Source of the DNA: Chitinophagaceae bacterium | GTDB lineage: Bacteria > Bacteroidota > Bacteroidia > Chitinophagales > Chitinophagaceae | NCBI GenBank assembly: GCA_016722465.1 | Contig: JADKJC010000002.1 | Location: forward strand, 820,501-884,500 | Direction of reading: 5' to 3' | DNA length: 64,000 nucleotides | In this document: positions 25,566 through 35,746 of the stretch, in pieces | Layout: each line of letters starts with the position of its first letter | Position numbering within the stretch: position 1 is the first letter of the stretch | Made by a program: the position numbers and the translations under genes | Notes under the pieces: model-generated | Told to the model about the DNA's origin: nothing | Database searches by the model: none | What the model saw: the letters and a program-made list of their open reading frames with translations, nothing else

Positions 25566-26126
25566 ATGAAAAAACTACTATTTATAGTTGCTGTATTTGC
25601 TGAAACAACTAGCATTTCGGCACAGGACAAACAATTTACAAAAACAGGCAAGATCACTTTTGATGCTACCGTACCTAAATCACCGGAGAATATTGATGCG
25701 GTAAATAAGAGTGTGGTCTGTGTGCTGGATATCAAAGCTGGTGCTTTACAATTTGCTGTATTGATGAAAGGATTTGAATTTGACAGGGCATTGATGATGG
25801 AGCATTTTAATGAGAACTATGTGGAAAGCAATAAATATCCAAAAGCAGATTTTAAGGGAACCATCAGCAACAATGCTGCGGTGAATTATACGAGAGACGG
25901 GGTGTACCCAGTAAAAGTAAAAGGTAAACTCACCATGCATGGCGAAACAAAAGATGTGGAAGCTGATGGCAAGATCACTATTAAAGCCGGCAAAATTACT
26001 GCGGCAGCTGATTTTGAAGTGCTATTCAAAGACTACAAAATAGATATCCCTGAACTGGTTGCAGATAAAGTTTCTAAAACAGCCAGGATAAAAGTGGATT
26101 GCTCCCTCGAACCACTCAAACAATAA
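25566..26126 (+). CDS. YceI-family periplasmic lipid-binding protein
   Basis: This 186-residue protein has an N-terminal signal peptide (about 1-20, SISAQ). The YceI beta-barrel is shown by MKGFEFDRALMMEHFNENYVESNKYPKADFKG (about 67-100), KGKLTMHGETKDVEADGKI and ...VKSKTARIKVDCSL-like end residues. YceI proteins bind polyisoprenoid or other lipids in the periplasm. It is 22 bases before the DUF5777-like gene. Confidence 0.88.
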   Translation: MKKLLFIVAVFAETTSISAQDKQFTKTGKITFDATVPKSPENIDAVNKSVVCVLDIKAGALQFAVLMKGFEFDRALMMEHFNENYVESNKYPKADFKGTISNNAAVNYTRDGVYPVKVKGKLTMHGETKDVEADGKITIKAGKITAAADFEVLFKDYKIDIPELVADKVSKTARIKVDCSLEPLKQ

Positions 26127-26147
26127 CCCAACATTCAATATTATCCA

Positions 26148-27056
26148 ATGAGAAAATATTTTTTTTATACCAGCTTAATGTTATCCGGATTACTCTTTAA
26201 TGCCGTAACCGCATACGCACAACAAACCGATGACCTGATATCACTGCTCGGAAAAGAAAAACCAAAGAAAGAGAGAGAAACCAATGCTTTTAAATCAACC
26301 AGGGTTGTCAATGGTCATTCAATGGAGTTTTTAGCGCCGGGTACCATGGACTTCAGGATACTGCACCGTTTTGGGCAGGTAAACAATGGCTATAGCAATA
26401 TGTTTGGGCTTGACCAGGCAAGTATGCGCATGGGCTTCGACTTTGGCATCCTGCAAAACCTGATGATTGGTTTTGGCAGAAGCACTTACAAAAAAGAACT
26501 GGATGGCTTCATCAAATTTGCCCCACTCAGGCAGGCAACCGGCACCGGTAGTTTTCCTTTTACCGTAGCACTGGTGGCAGGGATGACTTATAATACCAGC
26601 CCGTTTACTGACACCAGCATCAAGAATTACAACACGTCAAGAATCGCCTATTATTTCCAGGCGATCATCGGAAGAAAATTCAGTGAGGTGATCTCTTTAC
26701 AGGTGATGCCCACAGCAGTTCATAACAACCTGGTGCTGTTAAATTCTCAATCCAATGACCAATATTCTGTAGGTGTGGGTGGCAGAATTAAGTTTTCTAA
26801 AAGGATGGCTTTTACGGTAGATTATTTTCACCGCATAACAGGTTTAGAAAAAGGAGTCAGCTTCAATCCGCTTTCTGTAGGCATTGATATTGAAACCGGC
26901 GGGCATGTATTCCAGTTACATTTTTCCAACTCAACCGGCATGAACGAAAGAGCTTTTATTACAGAAACCACCAACCGCTGGGACAAGGCAGAGATCAGGT
27001 TCGGTTTTAATCTTTCAAGAGTATTCCAGATCGTAAAAAAGAAAAAGCATAGCTAA
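26148..27056 (+). CDS. DUF5777-like outer-membrane beta-barrel protein
   Basis: This 302-residue protein has a signal peptide (ending VTAYAQQ). The body reads as a beta-barrel: FLAPGTMDFRILHRFGQVNNGYSNMFGLDQASMRMGFDFG (about 63-102) and repeated aromatic-edge strands such as IGFGRSTYKKELDGF. It matches what I recall of the DUF5777 family, usually next to YceI and cytochrome genes. It is expected to lie in the outer membrane. It ends the cluster at a strong terminator. Confidence 0.8.
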   Translation: MRKYFFYTSLMLSGLLFNAVTAYAQQTDDLISLLGKEKPKKERETNAFKSTRVVNGHSMEFLAPGTMDFRILHRFGQVNNGYSNMFGLDQASMRMGFDFGILQNLMIGFGRSTYKKELDGFIKFAPLRQATGTGSFPFTVALVAGMTYNTSPFTDTSIKNYNTSRIAYYFQAIIGRKFSEVISLQVMPTAVHNNLVLLNSQSNDQYSVGVGGRIKFSKRMAFTVDYFHRITGLEKGVSFNPLSVGIDIETGGHVFQLHFSNSTGMNERAFITETTNRWDKAEIRFGFNLSRVFQIVKKKKHS

Positions 27057-27087
27057 ATATAATTACACCTCTGAAACTCCAATCATC

Positions 27088-27117
27088 CACCCTGCAAATA
27101 CTGCAGGGTGTTTTTTT
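27088..27117 (+). terminator. Terminator closing the SprB-YceI-DUF5777 cluster
   Basis: CACCCTGCA pairs with TGCAGGGTG around AATAC, followed by seven T. Confidence 0.92.
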
Positions 27118-27187
27118 ATCCGGCACTTTGACTACTTGTTTGTCCATACAACACAGCATCCTGCTGTAAATTCATCATTAGAAAAGC

Positions 27188-27502
27188 TCAAAACATTAAA
27201 AGTGCCAGGATAACAATACTGTCAATACAAACCAGGACAGCATTGCCGATGGAGTATATTTCAGCTCCTCTTTTTACATTGGAGTTGGTTGACTCCTCCT
27301 GATAATACTGCGCCGCCACTGCAACTATGATTGTTGCAAAAAGTGTATAGGCAACATCAGGAAGTACCGACACATAGAGAATAAAACCAGCGCAAACAAT
27401 AAATATAAAAACAAGAACGGAGATAACAATGGTAGCCTTTGCCTTCGCCGGTTCATTAAAAACAATGAAATTTTTATACATCATATAACTTCCGGCAAAC
27501 AA
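27188..27502 (-). CDS. Small membrane protein of unknown function
   Basis: This 104-residue protein has three hydrophobic segments (about 24-46, 50-66 and 86-103) around a polar loop (YYQEESTNSNVKRGAEIYS). I do not recognise the family. It lies alone between two terminators, with the isocitrate dehydrogenase downstream. Confidence 0.5.
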   Translation of the reverse strand: MFAGSYMMYKNFIVFNEPAKAKATIVISVLVFIFIVCAGFILYVSVLPDVAYTLFATIIVAVAAQYYQEESTNSNVKRGAEIYSIGNAVLVCIDSIVILALLMF

Positions 27503-27682
27503 TCCACAAACAGTGCGGATGCCATAATCATTTTCGTGGAATACAATTGCATGCTGCTTAAACCTATTTCATCAGGTGGTCTTTTTCCTTTTCCATAATC
27601 TTAAGGGTATTTTATATTGAATTGTAATCCCCCCTTGCCTGAGATCAGTATCTATAACATTATAAATTAAAGATAAAAAAAG

Positions 27683-27703
27683 GGGGCCACTTGCAGCGAC
27701 CCC
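27683..27703 (-). terminator. Terminator after isocitrate dehydrogenase
   Basis: On the minus strand GGGGTC pairs with GGCCCC (one wobble) around a nine-base loop, followed by a run of T. Confidence 0.75.
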
Positions 27704-27728
27704 GTTTTTATTAATATCGTTTTAATAT

Positions 27729-28961
27729 TTACAGCCCCATCTTCTTCCTCAAATTTGCATCAATGGCATCCAGGAATTCTTCGGTGTACAGGTAATGTTC
27801 ACCGTGATTTACTTTGTTGCCGTGGATGCAAACCGCAAGGTCTTTCGTCATTTTACCACTTTCCACTGTTTCAATACAAACAGCTTCCAATGCCTGGCAA
27901 AAATCAATCAATGGCTGGTTGTCATCTAATTTACCACGAAACTCCAGCCCTCTTGTCCATGCAAAAATAGAAGCGATCGGGTTGGTAGAAGTTGGCTTGC
28001 CTTTTTGATGATCCCTGTAGTGACGGGTAACGGTACCATGCGCTGCCTCTGCTTCTAAGGTTTTTCCATCCGGTGTAACCAACACAGATGTCATCAAACC
28101 CAATGAACCAAAACCTTGTGCCACTGTATCGCTATGCACATCGCCATCATAGTTTTTACAGGCCCATACAAAATTGCCATTCCATTTTAGTGCGCTTGCC
28201 ACCATGTCATCGATCAGGCGATGTTCGTAAGTAATACCTGCTGTATCAAATTGAACTTTAAATTCGTTTTGATACACTTCTTCAAAAATATCTTTGAAGC
28301 GGCCATCGTATTTTTTCAGGATCGTGTTTTTTGTAGAAAGGTACAAAGGCCATTTTTTTGTGAGCGCCATATTGAAACAGCTTCTTGCAAAACCATAAAT
28401 GCTTTCATCAGTATTGTACATGCACATCGCCACGCCATCACCTTTATAATTGTATACATCAAAGATTTGTGCTTCTCCGCCAGCTTCCGGTGTAAAGGTC
28501 ATCGTTAATTTTCCTTTGCCTTTGATCACCGTATCAGTAGCCCTGTACTGGTCGCCAAAAGCATGACGGCCAACAATGATGGGGGCTGTCCAGTTGGTAA
28601 CCAAACGTGGTACATTCTGCATTACAATCGGCTCACGGAAAACAGTACCATCTAAAATATTACGGATGGTGCCATTCGGGCTCTTCCACATTTGCTTCAG
28701 ATTAAACTCTTTTACCCTGGCTTCATCTGGTGTAATGGTTGCACACTTAATGCCTACGCCAAATTCCTTAATGGCATTGGCAGCATCGATGGTCACCTGG
28801 TCATTTGTTTCGTCCCGGTATTCCATACCAAGATCGTAATATTTAATATCCAGTTCCAGGTAAGGGACAATCAGTTTGTCTTTAATAAATTTCCAGATGA
28901 TCCTTGTCATCTCATCACCATCCAGTTCTACCACCGGGTTTGCAACTTTAATTTTAGCCAT
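27729..28961 (-). CDS. NADP-dependent isocitrate dehydrogenase, eukaryote-like homodimer type
   Basis: This 410-residue enzyme oxidatively decarboxylates isocitrate. It is of the subfamily shared with eukaryotic IDH1/IDH2 and not with E. coli Icd: [14 protein letters not shown] near the N-terminus, the substrate loop [21 protein letters not shown] (about 90-110) and [14 protein letters not shown] (about 318-331). The His-Arg-His run in the last motif is the NADP-selecting feature of that group. The start at 28961 (MAKIKVANP) is preferred to an ATG 27 bases upstream because it follows a -7 box. A second, Icd-type enzyme lies 5.5 kb away. Confidence 0.93.
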   Translation of the reverse strand: MAKIKVANPVVELDGDEMTRIIWKFIKDKLIVPYLELDIKYYDLGMEYRDETNDQVTIDAANAIKEFGVGIKCATITPDEARVKEFNLKQMWKSPNGTIRNILDGTVFREPIVMQNVPRLVTNWTAPIIVGRHAFGDQYRATDTVIKGKGKLTMTFTPEAGGEAQIFDVYNYKGDGVAMCMYNTDESIYGFARSCFNMALTKKWPLYLSTKNTILKKYDGRFKDIFEEVYQNEFKVQFDTAGITYEHRLIDDMVASALKWNGNFVWACKNYDGDVHSDTVAQGFGSLGLMTSVLVTPDGKTLEAEAAHGTVTRHYRDHQKGKPTSTNPIASIFAWTRGLEFRGKLDDNQPLIDFCQALEAVCIETVESGKMTKDLAVCIHGNKVNHGEHYLYTEEFLDAIDANLRKKMGL

Positions 28962-28985
28962 GGTTTGATTTGTTTTTGAAGTGAG

Positions 28986-28993
28986 CAAAAGTA
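28986..28993 (-). promoter_or_regulatory. -7 box (TACTTTTG) of isocitrate dehydrogenase
   Basis: This is a full consensus match on the minus strand, 24 bases upstream of the MAKIKVANP start. Confidence 0.6.
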
Positions 28994-29330
28994 ATTCAAT
29001 TTAGCATTTGTTGTATCGTGGCTTTCGGGAACGATTCCGGCTGATCAATTTTATCAAAATAATTACAGCCCCTGCCTATAACGGCCAGGTGTTGGCTAAG
29101 GCTGGGAAATAGAATTCCGTCCGCCCATAACCGCTGATGATTGAAAATATTTTGTTGAAGTTAAAACTAAAGTCTCAAGTTGCTTGTTATGCCCGAACTG
29201 AAACTGCAAAATGATTTGCTGCCGATTGTAGCTGCGTCCGCCCAGCTTTTGCAAATACCCTCGTTGTACGTTCGCTTTTAAGTTTATGCAAAAAAAGCTA
29301 ACTATTTTACCTTAAATTTATAAGCGCATT
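28994..29330. other. Non-coding stretch, nothing recognised
   Basis: About 340 bases between two divergent genes. The right edge should hold the RMD1/YagE-like gene's promoter. A GC-richer patch around 29065-29130 (CGGCCAGGTGTTGGCTAAGG) stands out from its surroundings but folds into nothing I can name. Confidence 0.45.
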
Positions 29331-30104
29331 ATGAATGTATTATCTTACCAAATAGCTGATGGCATAGACATTAAAGGCTTTAAAAATAGTTTTAGGGCTC
29401 CTGTTCATTTTTCCGATAATGACGAGATCTTTTACGTCATCGACCCGGATAAATTCATTTACGTTTTTAAATACGGAGTCGTTTCCTTTTTAAATTATGA
29501 TGAGATTAAGATATCTGAGTTCATCCAGTTTATTACCCCTTTTTGTAAAAACTTTTCGGAATTCAAACTCAGTGAAGAATTCGAGATCGAAACAGGAGCA
29601 AAAGAAATCAGGTTTGGTTTTAATAAAATAGAAATAATTAAGCCTACAACAGACATCTTTCGGCTAATTATACTAAATGTATCACAATCTGTAGCACTGG
29701 ATTATTATTCTGAAGTAACTAATACATTGTTAATTGAAACCAATCTGCAAACTCAATATTTAGAAAAAAAGGGCAGACTTAATATTTCGGGAAGGAGTTT
29801 AAAAAAATATATTGGACGCACCCTTAACCTAAAAAGCAATATAGCCGAGAATTTATATATTTTCGATTCACCGCCTGAAACCTGGGAGAATGAAGACCTT
29901 AATAGAATAGATATAGGTTTAAAAAGAACTTTTGATTTGCAAGTGCGGTTCAGGAGTATTCAGGAAAGCCTGCAAATTATTAAAGACAATTTTGAGTTAT
30001 TCAAGGATATTATGCAATATAGGAAAAGCTATGTCCTTGAAGTGATAATTATTATATTAATACTCGTGGAAGTAATTAACCTCGTAATTGAAAAGATTAT
30101 GTAA
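29331..30104 (+). CDS. RMD1/YagE-family protein with C-terminal membrane anchor
   Basis: This 257-residue protein matches the RMD1/YagE (DUF155) pattern: DEIFYVIDPDKFIYVFKYGVVSFLNY near residues 31-56, NVSQSVALDYYS (about 120-131) and FDSPPETWEN...LKRTFDLQVRFRSIQESL (about 177-213). The end is a transmembrane helix (VIIIILILVEVINLVI). In yeast a relative acts in mitochondrial or meiotic biology. Bacterial function is unsettled. Codon usage is more AT-rich than its neighbours. Confidence 0.82.
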   Translation: MNVLSYQIADGIDIKGFKNSFRAPVHFSDNDEIFYVIDPDKFIYVFKYGVVSFLNYDEIKISEFIQFITPFCKNFSEFKLSEEFEIETGAKEIRFGFNKIEIIKPTTDIFRLIILNVSQSVALDYYSEVTNTLLIETNLQTQYLEKKGRLNISGRSLKKYIGRTLNLKSNIAENLYIFDSPPETWENEDLNRIDIGLKRTFDLQVRFRSIQESLQIIKDNFELFKDIMQYRKSYVLEVIIIILILVEVINLVIEKIM

Positions 30105-30216
30105 ACATTATCTCAATAGCACCGGGATCAACTCTATCTTCTGCTACCCCGTTAAAAGTGAAGCACAACACTTAATTTTATACACTATTTAAAGTCACTG
30201 AAAAAACACCCCCATC

Positions 30217-31008
30217 ATGAACAAGAAAATTGTTGCTATGCTTATTGCTGCCCTTTCATTCTCTCTTTTATTCGCTCAAAAAAGCAAGACGGACAGTTTA
30301 AGGGAAGTGGAAGCTGCCAAAACAGAAGTATGGGCACCCGAACCTCCAGTCATTACACCAGGCAATTCACCACAAGGAGCTCCTGCCGATGCCATCATTT
30401 TGTTTGATGGGAAAAACCTGGATCAATGGCGTTCTGAAAAAGACAGTATGATGGCTGCAGGCTGGGATGTATTCAATGGCATCATGACTGTAAACAAAAA
30501 AAATGCTGGCATTGTAACTAAAAAACGCTTTACGGATTACCAGGTACATTTAGAATGGCGGGTGCCTGAAAATATTACCGGCAAAGGGCAAGGAAGGGGA
30601 AATAGCGGGATATTTTTAGCCAACACCGGTGCAGGAGATGAAGGTTACGAAATTCAGATTCTGGATAACTACAACAATAAAACTTATGTGAACGGACAGG
30701 CGGGCTCGGTTTACAAACAAACAATTCCTTTAGCCAATGCCTGTAAAAAACCAGGCGAGTGGCAGACCTACGATATCATCTGGACAGCACCCCGCTTTAA
30801 TGAGGATGGCAGTTTAAAAACAGCGGCCTATGTTACCGTGGTACACAATGGCGTTTTACTGCAAAATCATACAGAGATAAAAGGAGAAACTGTATGGATA
30901 GGCAAACCTTTTTATAAGGCACATGGTCCCAGCCCTATTAAACTGCAGGCTCATGGAGACCCAAGCGAACCACTGAGCTTTAGAAATATCTGGTTGCGGC
31001 CATTATAG
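30217..31008 (+). CDS. Secreted DUF1080 (3-keto-disaccharide hydrolase-like) protein
   Basis: This 263-residue protein starts with a signal peptide (ending LLFAQKS). The rest is a LamG-like DUF1080 domain: ILFDGKNLDQWRSE (about 60-73), FTDYQVHLEWRVPE (about 107-120), NSGIFLANTGAGDEGYEIQILDN (about 130-152) and a terminal FRNIWLRPL. Members bind or hydrolyse 3-keto-glycosides. Catalytic residues are not pinned here. It is followed by the DOPA dioxygenase-like gene after 90 bases. Confidence 0.87.
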   Translation: MNKKIVAMLIAALSFSLLFAQKSKTDSLREVEAAKTEVWAPEPPVITPGNSPQGAPADAIILFDGKNLDQWRSEKDSMMAAGWDVFNGIMTVNKKNAGIVTKKRFTDYQVHLEWRVPENITGKGQGRGNSGIFLANTGAGDEGYEIQILDNYNNKTYVNGQAGSVYKQTIPLANACKKPGEWQTYDIIWTAPRFNEDGSLKTAAYVTVVHNGVLLQNHTEIKGETVWIGKPFYKAHGPSPIKLQAHGDPSEPLSFRNIWLRPL

Positions 31009-31098
31009 AAATATCCGAATCACGTAAATAAGAAACAGCTTACAAACAAAAGATAGCCTTTTTATGTTGTTAAAAGACCAATCCCTGTTGTCAGAAAT

Positions 31099-31989
31099 AT
31101 GAACCGGAAAAAATTCATTCATTCATTAGCATTAACAGGTATGGCAGGCATCGCAATGAAATTAAATGCACTCAACCAACTAACCAATAACTTTGACGAC
31201 TCAGAGCAAATGCCTGTATTGTTCCTCGGACATGGCAGCCCGATGAATGCCATTGAGGAAAATGAATTTGTACAGGGCTTCAGAAATATCGGAAAAACAA
31301 TTCCTAAGCCAACTGCAATCTTATGTGTATCGGCACATTGGGAAACCAGGGGCACATTTGTAACCGCAATGGAAAAGCCGCCCACCATTCATGATTTTGG
31401 TGGTTTTCCAAAAGCCTTGTTTGATGTACAGTACCCTGCCCCCGGCAGCCCTTCACTGGCGAAAGAAACACAGGGCATCATTACTAAAACAGAAGTGAAA
31501 CTGGATGAAAGCTGGGGATTGGATCATGGATGCTGGAGTGTGGTAAAACACCTGTACCCTGCAGCGGATGTACCGGTGATACAGATGAGCCTGGATTACA
31601 GCCAGGCACGGCAATATCATTATGAACTGGCTAAACAATTGTCTGCATTGCGAAAAAAAGGGATACTCATTATAGGCAGTGGAAATATGGTTCACAACCT
31701 ACGCATGGTAGCATGGGATAAATTTAACCAGCCGGATTATGCGTATGACTGGGCAGCAGAAGCCAACAGCAAAATGAAAGAATATATTTTAAGCGGAGAC
31801 CACCATCCGCTGATCAACTACAAATCGCAGGGCAAGGCATTTGACCTGGCCATACCAACGCCGGATCACTATTTACCCTTGCTGTACATCCTGGCATTAA
31901 AAGAAGAGAATGAAAAGATCAGCTTGTTCAATGATAAGGCGGTGGCCGGTTCATTAACAATGACTTCGGTTAAGATTGAGAAGGCTTAA
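31099..31989 (+). CDS. Extradiol dioxygenase, 4,5-DOPA dioxygenase (YgiD) family
   Basis: This 296-residue protein belongs to the LigB superfamily. Metal-site motifs are FLGHGSPMNA (about 42-51), VSAHWETRG (about 76-84), TIHDFGGFP (about 93-101) and IGSGNMVHNL (about 192-201). The N-terminal 30 residues look like a weak or Tat-style signal (KFIHSLALTGMAG). The predicted reaction is ring cleavage of catechol-type substrates such as DOPA. No pigment pathway genes are adjacent. Confidence 0.85.
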   Translation: MNRKKFIHSLALTGMAGIAMKLNALNQLTNNFDDSEQMPVLFLGHGSPMNAIEENEFVQGFRNIGKTIPKPTAILCVSAHWETRGTFVTAMEKPPTIHDFGGFPKALFDVQYPAPGSPSLAKETQGIITKTEVKLDESWGLDHGCWSVVKHLYPAADVPVIQMSLDYSQARQYHYELAKQLSALRKKGILIIGSGNMVHNLRMVAWDKFNQPDYAYDWAAEANSKMKEYILSGDHHPLINYKSQGKAFDLAIPTPDHYLPLLYILALKEENEKISLFNDKAVAGSLTMTSVKIEKA

Positions 31990-32115
31990 TACAAATGATA
32001 ACTTTTAAAACAGCAGCAATGCCGGCTTTTGCTTTAGAGTGCTTTTCATTATATCGTTATCTTTAATGCCGTTTTACCAACAACAAAAATTTATAGCTGG
32101 TTTTAATTCAAAGTA

Positions 32116-34434
32116 ATGAAGCAGTATTTTATAGGCGCCTGTTTTTTATCGCTTTTGATAAGCAGTAACGCCATCTCACAAAAAACAATTCATCATCCGC
32201 CGCAACTACTTTCACCGGCAGCAACTCCATTTACAGGCCAGCAGCCAACTTCCACCGGTAACAGTGGTACCGGTGCCAATATAAATGTATTGTTTCACCG
32301 TGCCAACTGGAGCGTAAACCCCAACAACCCCGACAATAATATTACAGGTTCTGTTACTACTTATTTTAACACCATTCAGTCCAATGTTTCTGTAATTAAT
32401 TTTGATCTGAATAAAAGCTCTTTCAATAACCCGGCATTGCTGGTAAAATATCATGGCATTGCATGCAGTACCAACTTTCCATCAAGCGGCAATGTAAATG
32501 TGCTGAACATTACATTGCCTTCCACCATTACGGCATCCGGCACAATGGATTCTGTTGTGATTGATTATTCCGGCACGCCGGTACAATCGGGTTTTAGTGG
32601 TGGTTTTCCACTGCTTCATTACACAGACCAGTTTGGCAATATTCAAAATTATATCCTCACTTTATCAGAGTCGTACGAAGACAGGGATTGGTGGCCCTGC
32701 AAAGCCGATATGCAGGATAAGATAGATTCAATGGACATCAACATTACGGTGCCCTGGAAAGGAACAGATACCTTTTGGGTGGCCAGCAACGGAATATTGA
32801 CAGACTCTGCTATTACCGATACACTCCGTACATTCAAATACAAAACCCGCTATCCAATGGCATCTTACCTGGTTTGCCTTGGTGCGGCTAAGTACAACCG
32901 TTATTACAGCAGTGTTACAGTGGGCAATACGGTGGTACCCGTTTACTGGTACCTGCTTGCAGGGAAGCAGGCATCCTATTATACGAGTGCCCTTTTTGCC
33001 ATGGGCAAGATGAATGCAGTGGTGCAGGCCTACGGCAGCAAGCTGGGTGATTATCCATTTAAAAAAGAAAAGCATGGTTACTACGACGGGCTGAGTGGAG
33101 CAGGAGGAATGGAGCACCAGACTTTTTCAGCCATTGCCCCAGGTTCACTAACATCACTGGCTACCTTAGACCATGAACTGATGCACCAGTGGTTTGGAGA
33201 TAATGTAACCTTTGCCACCTGGAACGACCTGTGGCTGGCAGAAGGTTTTGCACGCTATGGCGAAGCGCTGGCTCCGGAGTTGGTGCCCTCACTGGGATAT
33301 TCGCCCTACAACAGGAGAAACGGTATGAAGAATGCCGCACTTGGTTTAAGCAGCACCAGCCTTTGGATACCCAATTCCAATATAGTTAACAGCAATACAA
33401 TATGGAACAGCAATTATGGCAGCGCCGTATATGAACGTGGCGGCATGGTTGTTTCCATGTTGCGGAGCATTTGTGGTGATGCAAAATTTTTCCAGGCATT
33501 GACCAATTACCAAACCAATATGGCCGGCAGGGCTGCCAATGCAGATTCTTTGAAACAATACTTTAACGATATTCTCGATACTGATCTGTCTGAGTTTTTT
33601 AACGACTATGTGGGGGGATCAGGAAATGCGGCAACTGCAGTAGGTGGTATCGGCAACCCGGTTTATCAAATTAAATGGAACAGTCCTGATGCCAATAAAC
33701 TGATGCTGGGCGTACAATCACAAACCAAAACTACCGGTTCTAATGTTACTTACTTCAACGGCCCTGTTGTAGTAAGGGCTACCGGGAGTGAATTGGGACA
33801 GGATACGACCATTTCGTTTTTCGACTGGGGCAATGGCAATCTTTCTTATGCAGGCAATGGCGTGAGTACCCCAATGAGTGGAAATGTATTGAGCTATGAA
33901 CTTTCCTTTACTCCGGTCGACATTGTGTATGATGACAGCGCCCGGACATTATCAACCGGCTCTGCATTTATGGATATTGAGTTAAAAGGTTATACCTGGT
34001 ATGGCACAGCCGATACCGATTGGTTCAATTCCGCCAACTGGGCATCTTGCTGTGGTGTACCACCAGGCAATGCAGATGTAACAATTGCAACAGTAGTTAA
34101 CCCACCCATATTGCCATCATCTGTATCAGTAAGAAATCTTACGATCAACAGTGGTAAGTTCATCAGCATTGCCGGCAATACCCTTACCATTAATGGCAGC
34201 ATAACAGGAACAGGAACCATTACTGGTTCCGCCAATTCCAGTCTTATTTTAAATGGAAAAACAGGCACAATCGCTTTTTCTCAAGGCAATGGCAGCGAAC
34301 GCTCATTACAATCACTCACCATCAATTCCGGCAGCCGTGTTTTGCTGGCTACTGATGTAGAAGTTACGAATATCAACATCAGCCCGGCGGCTGATTTAAC
34401 AGTACTCTCTGGAGTGAATTTGATCACACATTAA
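32116..34434 (+). CDS. Exported M1-family aminopeptidase with C-terminal beta domain
   Basis: This 772-residue zinc metallopeptidase has a signal peptide (about 1-21). Catalytic features are GGMEHQTFS (exopeptidase GxMEN-like motif, about 332-340), HELMHQWFGD (zinc motif, about 355-364) and WLAEGFARY (third ligand glutamate, about 374-382). The C-terminal 150 residues start with WYGTADTDWFNSANWA and continue as TxTINxS-type repeats (NLTINSGKFISIAGNTLTING). A similar W-G...W..NW motif closes the protein at 49138-50070. A type IX sorting tail is not clear. It should cleave peptides outside the cell. Confidence 0.88.
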   Translation: MKQYFIGACFLSLLISSNAISQKTIHHPPQLLSPAATPFTGQQPTSTGNSGTGANINVLFHRANWSVNPNNPDNNITGSVTTYFNTIQSNVSVINFDLNKSSFNNPALLVKYHGIACSTNFPSSGNVNVLNITLPSTITASGTMDSVVIDYSGTPVQSGFSGGFPLLHYTDQFGNIQNYILTLSESYEDRDWWPCKADMQDKIDSMDINITVPWKGTDTFWVASNGILTDSAITDTLRTFKYKTRYPMASYLVCLGAAKYNRYYSSVTVGNTVVPVYWYLLAGKQASYYTSALFAMGKMNAVVQAYGSKLGDYPFKKEKHGYYDGLSGAGGMEHQTFSAIAPGSLTSLATLDHELMHQWFGDNVTFATWNDLWLAEGFARYGEALAPELVPSLGYSPYNRRNGMKNAALGLSSTSLWIPNSNIVNSNTIWNSNYGSAVYERGGMVVSMLRSICGDAKFFQALTNYQTNMAGRAANADSLKQYFNDILDTDLSEFFNDYVGGSGNAATAVGGIGNPVYQIKWNSPDANKLMLGVQSQTKTTGSNVTYFNGPVVVRATGSELGQDTTISFFDWGNGNLSYAGNGVSTPMSGNVLSYELSFTPVDIVYDDSARTLSTGSAFMDIELKGYTWYGTADTDWFNSANWASCCGVPPGNADVTIATVVNPPILPSSVSVRNLTINSGKFISIAGNTLTINGSITGTGTITGSANSSLILNGKTGTIAFSQGNGSERSLQSLTINSGSRVLLATDVEVTNINISPAADLTVLSGVNLITH

Positions 34435-34444
34435 GAAGAAAGCA

Positions 34445-35710
34445 TTACATGTTTTTAATGATCTCATCTGCAAATTCACTTGTCTTCAGCAGGGTTCCTT
34501 CTTTCATCAAATTGTAAAAATCGATCGTTACTGTTTTATTGCGGATGGTTTTGCCCACGGCAATAGTAATGAGTTCTGCAGCATCACGCCAGCCCATGTA
34601 TTCCAGCATCATTACACCACTCAAAATAACAGAAGAAGGATTCATTGTATTCGTATTGGCAAAACGGGGTGCCGTGCCATGGGTAGCTTCAAATACAGCA
34701 TGCCCGGTTAGATAGTTGATATTAGCGCCGGGGGCAATACCAATACCCCCAACCTGTGCCGCCAAAGCATCACTGATATAATCACCATTCAGATTAAGGG
34801 TAGCTATCACAGAATAATCCTGTGGTGCCAATAATGCCTGCTGTAAAAAATTATCTGCAATGGCATCTTTAATAATCACTTTACCGCCAATGGCACTGAT
34901 CTTCATTTCTTCATTGGCAACCGCTTCACCACTTTCCTTTTTGGTACGTTCCCACTGCTGCCAGGTGTATACATGGCCGCTGAATTCTCTTTCCGCCAAT
35001 TCGTATCCCCAGTTTTTAAAAGCACCTTCCGTAAATTTCATGATGTTGCCTTTATGAACCAATGTTACTGAAGGCAACTTATGTTCAATAGCAAATTCAA
35101 TAGCAGAACGGATCAACCTTTCACTGCCCTCTTTACTTACCGGTTTTACGCCCAGTGAAGTGGTTTCTGGAAAACGAAAAGCTTTTACGCCCAATTCATC
35201 CACCAGGAAATTCAATAATTTTTTTGCTTCCGGCGTACCCGTCATAAATTCTATACCTGCATAGATATCCTCCGTATTTTCCCTGAAGATGGTCATGCTT
35301 ACCTTTTCAGGCTGCCACATAGGTGAGGGCGTACCTTCAAAATACTTTACCGGCCTTAAACAAACATACAGGTCAAGCTCCTGCCTCAAGGCCACATTCA
35401 AACTTCTGATGCCCCCACCTACCGGCGTGGTCAACGGGCCTTTGATAGATAATAAATATTCTTTAAAAGCATCCATGGTAGCTTCGGGCATCCAACTGCC
35501 GGTAGCCTTAAATGCCTCTTCACCGGCCAACACTTTTTTCCACTCTATTTTCTTTGATCCGCCATAAGCTTTTTGCACAGCCGCATCAAACACTCTTACA
35601 CTGGCTTTCCATATATCCGGCCCAATACCATCACCTTCAATAAAAGGTATGGTTGGGTTGTAAGGAACATTTAGTTTGCCATTGCTGCCCATGCTGATCT
35701 TTGCTGCCAT
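34445..35710 (-). CDS. icd: Isocitrate dehydrogenase, E. coli Icd type
   Basis: This 421-residue enzyme is of the classic bacterial Icd fold: [13 protein letters not shown] (about 23-35), the phosphorylation-site region [17 protein letters not shown] and [20 protein letters not shown]. Aligned by eye to E. coli Icd, the cofactor positions 344/345 are Arg/Phe (Lys/Tyr in the NADP enzyme), 391 is Ile (Tyr) and 395 is Asn (Arg), so NADP specificity is not obvious. The start at 35710 is preferred over an upstream in-frame ATG at 35905, as nothing upstream is conserved. It coexists with a eukaryote-like enzyme at 27729-28961. Confidence 0.92.
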   Translation of the reverse strand: MAAKISMGSNGKLNVPYNPTIPFIEGDGIGPDIWKASVRVFDAAVQKAYGGSKKIEWKKVLAGEEAFKATGSWMPEATMDAFKEYLLSIKGPLTTPVGGGIRSLNVALRQELDLYVCLRPVKYFEGTPSPMWQPEKVSMTIFRENTEDIYAGIEFMTGTPEAKKLLNFLVDELGVKAFRFPETTSLGVKPVSKEGSERLIRSAIEFAIEHKLPSVTLVHKGNIMKFTEGAFKNWGYELAEREFSGHVYTWQQWERTKKESGEAVANEEMKISAIGGKVIIKDAIADNFLQQALLAPQDYSVIATLNLNGDYISDALAAQVGGIGIAPGANINYLTGHAVFEATHGTAPRFANTNTMNPSSVILSGVMMLEYMGWRDAAELITIAVGKTIRNKTVTIDFYNLMKEGTLLKTSEFADEIIKNM

Positions 35711-35746
35711 CGGATTTTTTTTTGTATTAAGAATAATTTGAGAATG

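Noticed and set aside
29065..29130. Possible integron attC or REP element in the gap before the RMD1/YagE-like gene
   Set aside because: The GC-richer patch lacks a convincing inverted core-site pair and no integrase is present.
32116..34434. Type IX secretion sorting domain on the M1 peptidase
   Set aside because: The end does not show the usual conserved C-terminal strands. The tail is beta-rich but unassigned.
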